From: Toxotes chatareus
Lineage: Eukaryota > Chordata > Actinopteri > Toxotidae
Assembly: GCA_016801885.1 (NCBI GenBank)
Contig: CM028883.1
Location: forward strand, 27,137,143-27,201,142
DNA length: 64,000 bases
Reading direction: 5' to 3'
The position numbers and the translations under genes were made by a program. Below the pieces are notes generated by a model. It saw only the letters and a program-made list of their open reading frames with translations. It was not told the DNA's origin and searched no databases. This document shows positions 1-10,147 of this stretch, in pieces. Each line of letters opens with the position of its first letter. The first letter of the stretch is position 1.

Positions 1-1401
1 TCTGCGCGCTCATTATTCAGCCAGGCATGGGTTGTAAGCAGCGGTTTCTGGTGCACTCCTGACAGGGCTGCTAATGGAAGAGGAGACCCTTTACATTGTG
101 AAGGCGACCCCGGCATTCTCCAGGGAGCCTCACGCTGGGCTGAGCTGTCGTCCTCAGGTGGATGCGCTAGCTAGCAGATTTTGAATTGCAGAAGTGACGT
201 TCCTGTTGTGTAAGGGTCTTCGCTCCCTGGCTGAGCTGTTGTCAAGGACGTCTCAAAAACTAAGCTAGTAGTAGACGTCTACATAGCACCTCAAATCAGG
301 AATTCTCCACTGAGTCCCTGAGGGATTTTCCTGCGGCCAAAGGATCTGATCTACAGCAGATTTCAATCAAGAAAAACAGAACAAGTGAGCAAAAGGCAAT
401 TTTGATCAGATCTTTGGAAGAGTTTAACTAGCTGTTCCACAGGGCCACACTCGAAGGGATAGTGAAAAGCCTACTGTCATAGTCGGGGACATGTGATATC
501 ATTTAAATAAAGAGATCATGACAGAAATAGTTGCGCAAACTGCTTTCACACCTCCACATAGCTGACCAATCACAGTGTGCAGAGGGTGTGAATGTCGAGA
601 CACACCCATCCGACTCAGACATCTGAAACGTTTTCTGATGAAGTGTAATGCCATTTTTACAAGCTGGGGAGATACAAACAGGGCCGTGACCTGGGTGGTG
701 GAGGGTAAAGATGGAAATGCTGCAATGACAACAAACAGCCACCTCCTTAATACCCTGAGACACAGAACAATGAACAAACTGTCTTTCTCCTTAAATGGCA
801 AAATTAAGGGTGTTTCACTTCCAAAAATGGCGCATTGTTGTATTTTGCATTTCACTTTCACACCAAAAAACAGGACCAAAAAACAGTAGACAACAGAGGT
901 TACAAACCTCTGTGGGTCTGTCTTTTAGAAAAGCATGTGAAACATGATATTCGTATAAGAAGCATTTCAGAATGTATACTTTACAATCAGTGGAGTTTTC
1001 CAGTGAACACAGGAAGTAGAACAGCAGTTAGATGACATTAAATGTAGCTATAGTGAGTATTTTCCCTTAGGCAAAGATGCCATCAATGGGCCCAAAATAG
1101 TAGATTTAGTCTTTTTTTGTTATTTTCCGTTTCCCTCTTCGACACTCCATGAGCTTTTCCATAATGACACCTTCAAGTCACACAATATCGGCTGTGCACA
1201 GAAAACAGATTTAATTTTGATAAACACAGAACCTTTCCTCTCATGCCATCTTCAAGACGAGCAATAAGGTTTCAGCCCCATTACTGCTTCACCTGTAAAA
1301 CAGCAAAGTCAAGGGCATGTGGGTGAATCATTGGACGAGAACTGGGTGACACTTTTTCTGGGATAATTGTGGAAATGAATGCTAACCCCAGGCCCTGACT
1401 C

Positions 1402-1441
1402 TGTGTATGTGTGTGTGTGTGTGTGTCTGTGTCTGTGTCTG
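1402..1441 (+). repeat. TG-rich microsatellite abutting a splice acceptor
   Basis: An imperfect (TG)n tract with TCTG interruptions ends about 10 nt before the AG acceptor of the ptprg penultimate exon and takes the place of the polypyrimidine tract. Confidence 0.9.
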
Positions 1442-1451
1442 CGGTTGTCAG

Positions 1452-1587
1452 GTTGGGAACAGTGTCAGCTGGCATGTTGTGTGCCCTCACCACCCTGTCT
1501 CAGCAGCTGGAGAGCGAGGGCACCGTCGACATCTACCAAGTGGCCAAGATGATCAACCTCATGAGGCCAGGAGTCTTCACAGACACT
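1452..1587 (+). CDS. ptprg: ptprg penultimate coding exon
   Basis: The exon is 136 nt: one base completing the previous codon plus 45 codons. It begins after TTGTCAG and ends before GTGAGC. It covers the end of the D2 phosphatase domain. The acceptor is preceded by a TG-repeat tract instead of an ordinary pyrimidine tract. Confidence 0.9.
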
Positions 1588-2025
1588 GTGAGCGCAAGCA
1601 CAGTTATAGGAATATTACATGACGAGCTGTCACAGTGTGTGGTGAAAAGCACAATGTCTTTTGCAGTATTTTTTCCATACGCTCACATTTTCCCGTTGTG
1701 TAATGGTTGGTACATACGTCCACAATCAGCAAGCCTGTTAAGCTACAGCACGACTACAGGATATGACTCAAAGAAGAAGAAGAAGAATATGCATGGTGTT
1801 CATATATTCTCCACCTTGATTTTCTTTTCTCTGTCTGTCTTTGTCCCCCCCCATATGTCTCTGACTGGTTCACAGGACCAGTACCAGTACCTATACAAAG
1901 CTCTGCTCAGCCTCATTAGCACCACGGAGAACAGCTCTGGACCTCTGGCGAGGGACATTAACGGGACCATGGGGTCTATGTCCGACCAGTCTGACCAGGC
2001 AGAGAGCATGGAGTCATTGGTGTGA
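1452..2025 (+). CDS. ptprg: Receptor-type tyrosine-protein phosphatase gamma, last two coding exons (partial gene)
   Basis: This is the 3' end of a receptor tyrosine phosphatase gene; the encoded protein is a single-pass membrane phosphatase with two cytoplasmic PTP domains. Exon 1452-1587 encodes the end of the second, membrane-distal PTP domain (VSAGMLCALTTLSQQL, then VAKMINLMRPGVFTDT). Exon 1876-2025 encodes the last helix and the tail, ending in ESMESLV. Both the domain end and this terminal motif match PTPRG as known from mammals. The splice signals are TTGTCAG|G (acceptor 1451), ACT|GTGAGC (donor 1588) and TTCACAG|GAC (acceptor 1875); the joined frame is open to TGA at 2023-2025. The D2 domain of this family is thought to be catalytically weak. 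Upstream exons lie before the window. PTPRZ is the close paralogue, but the SLV tail and the cep15/fezf2/cadps neighbourhood favour ptprg. Which teleost duplicate (a or b) cannot be told. Confidence 0.93.
1876..2025 (+). CDS. ptprg: ptprg terminal coding exon
   Basis: The exon is 150 nt, 49 codons plus TGA, in phase 0. It begins DQYQYLYKAL, the last helix of the D2 domain, and ends ESMESLV, the conserved PTPRG C-terminus. The middle (about residues 19-40 of the exon) is a Ser/Asp-rich linker. Confidence 0.93.
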   Translation, partial: DQYQYLYKALLSLISTTENSSGPLARDINGTMGSMSDQSDQAESMESLV

Positions 2026-4740
2026 GAGAGGCCCCTTGAGAACCCCGGAGCTGAGCTGAGGGCATCCTGTGGTGGGTCCAAACACCCTGAGAGGTCCCCC
2101 AAACCCACAAAGGAGGCACTTAACTTTGTAAAACGGAACTATAGCGGACAAGACTTTTTGAGGCCTTTTTTGCCAGACTCTTGGTTAAAATGAATAACCT
2201 GATTACTTTTTTACACTGATAAAAAGTTTTTGATATTTATTTTTTTTTGCCATTTTATGTCTTAATGTTCTCCTACTGAAGGGTTTGCACCTGCATTTTT
2301 AAGTTTCACAACGGCGTCGGTAGGCAACGAGAAACACTTTTCTGTCTTTTCTTGTTTGCACTATATAATGTCAGTGTTACTGCCTATACTAAAGCTGACT
2401 CACTTGGCTTTTCTTCACTTGAGCTCTGATTTTTTTTTTTTTCTTTTTTTTTGACATTCCACGCCTGTGGCCCTTATTAAACCAACTGCTTCTGTGAAGG
2501 ACTTTGTTCTGCCTGCCACCTACCAGTTAAGGCAGCGGATGGAGGACGGCGCAGACTCTCAGCCTCAGTAACAAAATGCTGGTCGACTTCAGCTCAGTAT
2601 TACCTCCTCCACCCTGCTCATCTATAATACTCATATTACCACTCATTTATCACGAGAACCAAAATCTTTAAACCTATTGCCACAGACAAGTAGTGCTTTT
2701 TTTCTGAAAATAATTTCCTCTTAACTTTTTTTTTTCTTTTGCCTTGTTTTGTCGTCACTCTCTCTCTTATTAGCGAGTCACACCCATGTTAGAATTACCT
2801 ATGGTGGTGTAACAACTGCTACTGTGAACTTTTATTATTATTTCTTTGTATAATTCATATTATGCTTTTTAATATATGGAAATACTGTATGTATACATAT
2901 ATAAATATATCCTTATCATAATAACTTTGTGATTTTTGTACATGTCCTTTGTGGCCTCCTGCTGCAGGCCGGTTTATTTCCAAACTCATCCAATAGTTTA
3001 CCACTCCAGTGCTCCCATCTGACTCACAGCAATCTGGAAGCGGACTCCCTCTGTCCTCCACATTCTTATATGCTGCTATATCATCTGATCTCACACACAC
3101 AAAAACACTCATACATATGCCACCAGTAGAGATCTTACATTTGAAACAGATGATGAACTACAGACAGACGATGCAACCTCGTGTCATTCCCCATCTTTTT
3201 GAAAATCACCTTTTTAAAGGTTTTTTTTTTTTTTTTTTTTCACGGTCATGAATTCATTCTGACAGATAAGCCACAGATTGAGAACACAAAGGCCTTTTTG
3301 TGGAGCCTTCACTTACTCACATTCAAGTGTGTGTGTGTCATTATAGGGTTGACTAAGTACGATCTGCAGGTGGAACAGCAGACTCATCGACAAGCTCTAT
3401 GCAACAAATTGCTTAAGTTTCAAAAATGTAAAACAGGGTTTAAAACAGTCTTCAGGTTCTCACTATGATAAGTTAGATAAGATAGATAAGATTTCCCTTA
3501 ATTTGTAAATTGGGAGCCTGAAACCAGTTCTTTTAAAACCACATCTGCGTGTTTAATGGTACTTTCTGATGCTGCATTTCCCTTCAAGTCTACCACCTCT
3601 GTAGGGTTGGGTAAGATGAGCTGGAGTTTATCTTTAGAAACATGTTTTTTGATCCCACTTATCATTCCCTGACTTCGCCTCTGATCAAAAGTTCAAGGCT
3701 TGTACTGCCTGTTTCAGCTCCTGTCTGTAGTGTTGACAATATGGCAGATGAGAGCAAATGCTCAAAGTAACATGTTTGACATGAGAAAGTATTTCCTGTA
3801 GCGTGGACTGTCATTAGTGTCAAGAATCTGAAGATGGATTTGATAAGGAACGTTTAGCTCCCCAGCGGTACCCAGCCCTGCTCTCCTGTCAAATCTAAAG
3901 GATGTTTTTCTGGATTTGTTTTATTGTTGTCAAATTCTATGGAAACAGTGAAACCATGAAGGTGTAAATCGTCCCTACCCTTTCCATGGCTACCATCCCT
4001 AAACCCACTGGTTTCTACTCAAGACATTAGGATTTAAAAAGCTGTTGTATTTGTAGGCAGTAATTTCCTAAAACAGCATCAACAACAAATCTTAGACAGG
4101 AGAAAATAGTGTATTTGCTGGGGACTATTTTCAGCAGTGGATTAGTGCACATTAAGATAAATCAGGCATAGGACACATAGGTAGTTCATTGTTGGGTTTG
4201 GACATTTCATTGGATTTGTTGACAATAAAACATTTATAGAATATCATCAGCCTTATCCTTTAAATCCTAACCAACTACAAACACACACACATAGGTAACA
4301 CCACATTCAAAAAAGTTTTCATCACCATTTTCCGCACAAAATCCTCCACCGTGTCATTAAAATCCAGGGCTAAAAACCAGATCTGATTTAACTGCCGTAG
4401 AATAGACAGACCTGAAAAAAAAAAATCATCTGCAATATGTTATGAAAATTACCAATCTCTTTAACAATTTGTGTCCACTGTGCATCATTACAGCAACTGG
4501 ACTAGCAAAAGAAAAAAACGCATTTTGAAGAAAATGGACCAGATGGAGGCCTGTTCGAGATCCGTGCTTGCTGTCAGAGGTGCAACCACTCGCTCCAACC
4601 TCCCAAGGCCTTGTGTACATAGCTTCTATTCCTAATTCACTTTTCTCTGGAGATGTATTTTTTAGTGGTGTTGTGGCCTAAAAGCAAAGAGCAGAGTCTG
4701 ATACATTTCCTGCTTTAGCTGCTGTAACCCCTCACTCACT

Positions 4741-4769
4741 CACACACACACACACACACACACACACAT
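4741..4769 (+). repeat. (CA)n microsatellite
   Basis: About 14 uninterrupted CA units within the probable ptprg 3' UTR. Confidence 0.95.
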
Positions 4770-6640
4770 AATCCCACACTCACACATTTCTCTGACACGA
4801 GGATGTTCTGATTTAACCGCTGATTTAGACGATATTCCGTACCTCTGTTATCAATGGTGTGAAATGAACACTTGTGATTTTTGCGTTTTGAATGAAATTG
4901 TGACTTGTGAGGTTTTTTTTTTCCCCCACACAGCACAAAAACAGACGGCGTGTCGAAGGGCGAAACAGGAAGGGAGACAAATGTATTTCGATTTTTCAGA
5001 AACTTTTACCAAAGACTTGAATCTTTCCCGTGCAGAATGAGACATTGGCGATGGGCTTTTTCTTTTGCTGATTTCTCTCCTCTGACTCTCCCACACTCCC
5101 CCCTCACACTAAATCTGTATCACTTTCTATTAACTTCAACATCAAAGTCTTACTTGCAGTTATTGTTACACATCATCATTTTGGATACAGAGACGCATCA
5201 ACGGATAAACTGAGCAGACAGAAGCGCATCAAAGATGTATAATATGTCTCTTTCGGTTTTTCTTGCCGTATTATCTCCTTTCGAAACGGGGGCCACATTA
5301 GAAACTCTCCAGCTGCAACTCTTGGTATTTCTTTGATTTTTTTGGGTGAAATGTACACTTTGCCTAAGTGCCTGGTCACACCAGAAAGAAGCAAAGCAAG
5401 ATTTGTTTGTGTATACTCAAAAATTGATGTGCTACTGTGGCTGCTGAGCTGTAACTTAGCTTAACTAGCCGGTGATGTGCTAGCAGCAGCTAGCCAGACT
5501 TTCTCATTTGCTACCAGTCGCTAATAATACGCTAAATTAAAACAGTGAGTTAACTATGCACTATCCATGCCTGTATTACGACTGCCTGCAGACCATGCTG
5601 CATCTCCTCTGTGGAACAGTTTACTCACTGACAGGGTGGGCTGGTATGAAATTGGATGGTGGGACACAGCTAATGTGACGACTGCCTCCATTTTTACCTC
5701 TCTGGCTCTCCAGTCATTTTCAGTGCTGACAGTTTCCCGTTGCTTCATGACACGGATTCACAGGTCAAAGGTACTGATAGAAAGAAAAGAACTGATTTCT
5801 GATGCTTTGCTGTTAAAGTCACTGGTGTGATCAGGCCCTTCAGATTGTCACTGCCATATTTCCTGTACCCATTTCCATGCGATTCTGATCGTTGTGATCA
5901 TTCCAAATGAAAAGTGTTTTGTGTTGCCTTTACAGCGCACACGCAGCTGTACTGTCAAAAAAAAACAAACACAAAAAAAAAACAATGTACATATACTGCA
6001 TTTTGTTGCCTCTGTAACCCAGGCCTTCTCTGGAAACCGTGTATGTATTGACTGTGTCAAACGCTTGATCTCTCAGATTCTGAAACGGCGTCATCCACGT
6101 TAACTAACCCAAACTTTTTTTCTTTTTACCTTTTTTACCATTTGTTGAGTTACAGTGTTCCACAAAACTCTCACAAGGTTTGCAATCAGACAGACATGTG
6201 TCTGGTCTATAGTCACAAATACTCTCCTTCTCAGTCTCATTTGAACTCACTCATGGCGTCGCTGTTTGTGGTGGATCCTGTGGAAACCAGGTGTCTTTGC
6301 ATCCACATGATCAGATTCCAGTTTCCAGCTTCACACCCTCAGTGTTCAGGCAGTGATTGTGATATTATTATGGTATTTCTTCTTTTGATTTCTTCTGGTT
6401 TTCATCCTTTAGAGGCTATGATTCTGCTGTCAGCTCTCCTCTATGTCTCTAGATGATTTCCTCTCCATTGACCCATTTTGGAAAGGTGGCTGTTCCTTCC
6501 TCTTTTGTAACATGAAATAAGAGAAAAAAAGATGGATTTCTTTTCCTTTTTCTTTTCTTTTTTTTGGGTTTTGTTTAAAGCTATATCAAAGCATTCTATT
6601 ATAGTGTTATTTAATATGTAAATTGTATTGCTATACATAA

Positions 6641-6646
6641 AATAAA
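6641..6646 (+). terminator. ptprg: Candidate distal ptprg polyadenylation signal
   Basis: AATAAA lies in an AT-rich block and is followed by a GT/T-rich downstream element (about 6651-6705). No other + strand gene lies between the ptprg stop and this signal. Use of this site would give a 3' UTR of about 4.6 kb. Confidence 0.35.
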
Positions 6647-7329
6647 ATATGGGTTTTGATGTAATTTTCTGAAATGGTTTGTGTGATGTATTTTTTAAGA
6701 CTGTCCCAAGTTGCAGTAACACTGGACAGATCTCCACTGACTTGCTGTTTAGAGAACCTAACACCTGGTCTGGGATCAGCAAAAACAGACACATTTGTAT
6801 CCACCTAAATTGTATGAAACTGCACTTGAGTACGTGTTCTCTGTTTACACACAGTGTCAGGTTTAGGTCACATTTTTGTTCAGCCTGTAATCTGGCTGAA
6901 TTTACCTACTCTCACTGCAATGACTGGAATATTACACAAAAAAGGAGGGGCAGCTGTTGAATGCAAAAAAGTGAGAACATTTAATATATGTTAAAATGTG
7001 TACTAAAATTGGACATTTACTAGCACTGACATAGTAAATGTCAGTGCTACTTATTTAGCCGTTACTCTGGAAAAAAATGGGAGGACATAAACTGAATAGA
7101 GATTGAATGACCACAACCTGGTCGCTAAGACTGGACTTGGACGCCCAAGTAAAATAGGCTGTTATGCTGAAAGACAGAAGAAGCAAATTCTTCACCAAAA
7201 TCAAACTCAATTACCAACTTTGGCACCAAATCAAAATTCAATATTTTGTTTAAACTTTATCTGACTCCCAGATGATAAAAAAATGGTCAAACCATTAGTA
7301 AAAATGGTTAAAGTGGACAGATGAAGCCA

Positions 7330-7980
7330 CAGCAGCTTTATAGGGCTGTTTTGAGTCCACAGACTGGCACATGTTCAGAGACACTGCCACCCAGGACGAA
7401 CATACATCACCAGTGACTTTGTACATCAGCAGAGGTGTTGATGATGTGTTGATCATGTGGTGACCTGATGTCATTATTGACATTTTTTATAATTGTGACA
7501 GGGGAATGATCTCCCCCTGTACCTAAAACGTTTGCAGTGTCTAGTATAAATGACAACCACCCTGTGGCACTCACCCCCACTCTGATGAGGTGCTTTGAGA
7601 ATCTGGTTCTCCAGGCAATCCGGACCCTCACCAGTTTGCATTCAGAACCAACAGATCCACAGACGATGTCCTCTCCTCTGCAGGTCTTCACACACACCAG
7701 AATGCTATTTGTTGATTTCAGCTCAGCCTTCGGTACAGTCTTCCCCATGATACTGTAACGTAGCACTTTGGGTTTGAGTACCACACTCTGCAGTCAGATA
7801 CTGGCCTTCCTCATAAACCAGCACCAGATAGTTCAGACTGGCAGTCAACACCTGAGCCCCCCAAAGTTGTGTGCTAGCTCCCTTCCTGTTCACTCTCTAC
7901 ACCCACAACTGTTTTCCCAAAGATGGAGAGGAGTCTACTGTGAAGTTTGTGGACACCACCACTGTTTACTGTAAATTACA
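7330..7980 (+). mobile_element. Decayed non-LTR retrotransposon (CR1/L2/Jockey-type reverse transcriptase)
   Basis: A broken LINE reverse transcriptase reads on the + strand through several frame changes. Visible pieces, in family order, are a WHMFRDTATQDEH-like pre-RT segment (about 7370-7410), an RT segment VALTPTLMRCFENLVL (about 7564-7611), the first catalytic block LFVDFSSAF (about 7708-7734), and GLSTTLCSQILAFL (about 7769-7810). There are internal deletions, and the YADD block has become FVDTTTVYC (about 7950-7970). The element cannot be active. Clade assignment is uncertain because related fish LINEs share these blocks. Confidence 0.75.
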
Positions 7981-8325
7981 AACAATGATGAGAATTCATC
8001 TCCACTCAGGTAAAGAAAGCTAAGAAATAACTGTTCTTCTTAAGGAAATGTAAAAAGGCTAAATTCCCATGCCAAGTTGTTGTTAACTTTTACAGAGGGC
8101 CAACAGAAAGCATGGGATGTGCAGGGCTCAGGACTGATTAAAGCTACCCAGAAACCAGACAGAGCTGTGGAAGAAGGAAACTGTGTCAGAGTATGTCACA
8201 GACTGAGGGATAATCAGTGGGACCAGCAGAAGTAACACAATGGGACATGTTGGCCACATGGCTGGACAGTCAGATCACCTACAGCAGCTGGAGTCTTCAA
8301 GTCACAGGCCATCCCATACCTTACC

Positions 8326-8636
8326 AAAGGAATAGTCTGGTACAGAACCTCCTCATAAAATGGGAAATTGTAATTTTTACACTTAATTTTTTGTGTGGAT
8401 TAAACAGCTGGGGTAAAATGTGTTAATTAGTCAGCTTCAGATGTGCTAGTGGGCAGATTCTGATACCTTTAGACAGAGCCAGGCTAGCTGTCTCCCTGTT
8501 TCCAGTCTTTATGCTATTAAAGCTGCTGTTGCTGCTGGTGGTGGCTTCCGACTGTACAGACATGAAAGTGGTATCAATCTTCTTATGTAACTCATGGCAA
8601 GAAAGTGAATTTCCCAAAATGTCAAACTAATCCTTT
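8326..8636. mobile_element. MITE-like teleost interspersed repeat with imperfect terminal inverted repeats
   Basis: The ends are imperfect inverted repeats: AAAGGAATAGTCTGGTA at 8326-8342 against the complement of 8620-8636, 13 of 17 matching. The interior contains GACAGAGCCAGGCTAGCTGT at 8474-8493, which I recognise from a very common fish repeat often seen in introns and UTRs. There is no coding capacity. The length of about 310 bp and inverted ends suggest a non-autonomous DNA transposon; the superfamily is not determined. Confidence 0.65.
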
Positions 8637-9084
8637 AAGATCTCTGCTGGAATGCTCCAAAGACCCCACTCCCCCCACCGAGAAGACAAGGCTGAAGTTT
8701 GCTTCTGCTTTGCAGCTTAGCTTACAATGCTGAGCAACTGGGTCTCCTTTTTTTTGCACCTCTTACTGTTGTGAAAGGGTGTTAAGACACTGCAGGGAGA
8801 TTTTACAGCTTTTTTTTCACATCTAGACCACATCAGACCAGCTCCAGATCAAAAACCACTACACTTAGACTGGTCAAATTGGAACTAGAATATCCCAGAG
8901 AAGCTAAATACTCCTTAAGTTTCAGATTTGTGACACTTTGATTCTATTTGTGAACATGCAAAAAGGTGCATATTGCCATTTAGAAATGATGCCAATTCAA
9001 AAACACATACAGAAATACAAACAGACAATACAGAATTAACGCATCAAATTTGTTTACAGTGTATGTCCTGTATCAATCAGGATC

Positions 9085-9400
9085 AACCTGACCTGAAGTC
9101 CCCAAGTCCTGATGGGACAAATCACCAAAAGTGGCTGAGAACAACAGAGCTAAGATCCCATGGGACTTCAAGTTCCAGAATGACAAACAGCTTCTGGCCA
9201 ACCAACTAGACATAGTGCTGGTTAACAACGGCCAGAAGAGGGCAGTTATGGTAGATGTGACAATTCCAGTTGACAGTGACATCAGAAAGAAGGAGCACAA
9301 GAAGATCACAAAGTACCAAGGAACAAATGGAACATGTGGAAATGCTCCCACTGATATCTGTGACCCCCAGTCTTGGAGGGTGGCTGTGTTTGGTGTGTGT
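9085..9400 (+). mobile_element. 3' end of a LINE with restriction-like endonuclease (R2/R4/Rex6-like)
   Basis: The frame from about 9131 contains KIPWDFKFQNDKQLLANQ, then KRAVMVDVTIP, then KKEHKKITKYQG. This is the C-terminal endonuclease region found in site-specific-type LINEs that carry a PD-(D/E)XK restriction-like nuclease. The upstream RT is absent, so the copy is 5'-truncated and dead. A second copy of the same family lies at 37306-37668. The family name is from memory of the motif; the exact clade is uncertain. Confidence 0.65.
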
Positions 9401-10118
9401 ATATGTTATATTCTGGTTGTATGATCATACTGTTGACACTTCACCTCTGGAATATCACTTTTAATGTGGGCATCACTGTTTCATATCATATCATATTGTT
9501 CCTGTTGTCCAGGTTTTCCAGTGTTGGTTTTAGTGAATACAGGTAACCCCAGTTAGAGCCAGACTAAGCAAAAGTCACTTTGTTGTAGAGGCTCCTGGAC
9601 TTAGATTCATCCTGTGGCTCGAATTCCAGTTGTTTTTTTTCTATCATGTATGAGTGTGGGTTATTTTTCATTCTGAAAATGTAATTGCTAGATACATCAA
9701 CAGATGCTGATTACCTAAAATCATAGTTGTCTCGACACTCTATCATTATAAATCAGAGAAAGCTGACATTTGTATCTGAAAATGAGTAAAACAATATAAT
9801 TAACTGCCAAACATCTTGATCATTATCCAGCACTGCACCTGCACTTTTGCTTGGTTTGGACTTAAAAATCTGTTGCTGGATTTTCAATCAGTTTTAAAAA
9901 CCAAAACCAGATTTACGTGAGATTACGTCAAACACTCTAATCTGGAGACCGCTGTAATCCACGATGAACGGGCCCTTGATTTCAGTACCTTGGTACAATG
10001 CGCTTTTATTTTGAAGTAAAATCGTTCCTTTTCCGGTTCTGTTAAACCAAACTATGGTTGACTTGATACCGAAGTTGCCGTTGCTGGGACAGAGGAACGC
10101 GGCTTTTGCTTCCTGGAA

Positions 10119-10147
10119 ATGGAATTACTGGAGAAACACGAGGAAAT
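10119..10147 (+). CDS. cep15: cep15 coding exon 1 (29 nt)
   Basis: Encodes nine codons plus two bases (MELLEKHEE and AT of Ile), then the strong donor GTAAGT. The short exon is supported by the exact alignment of KHEEI with the human KRHEEI across the splice. An upstream ATG at 10054 is out of frame. Confidence 0.82.

Larger units (their letters stand above)
2026..6660 (+). other. ptprg: Probable ptprg 3' UTR and downstream flank
   Basis: No gene or spliced exon is visible here. The stretch is AT-rich, with T-runs and a CA microsatellite at 4741-4769, as is common in long vertebrate 3' UTRs. Possible polyadenylation signals are ATTAAA near 2477, AATAAA near 4223 and AATAAA at 6641-6646. The last is followed by GT/T-rich sequence and is the best candidate for a distal end. 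The true end is inferred, not seen. Confidence 0.45.

Noticed and set aside
1..1451. Search for an earlier ptprg exon
   Set aside because: No segment encoding the preceding D2 residues was seen; it is read as intron.
1411..1875. Continuous frame joining the two ptprg exons through the intron
   Set aside because: The intron has a good donor and acceptor, and the read-through peptide is unlike the family.
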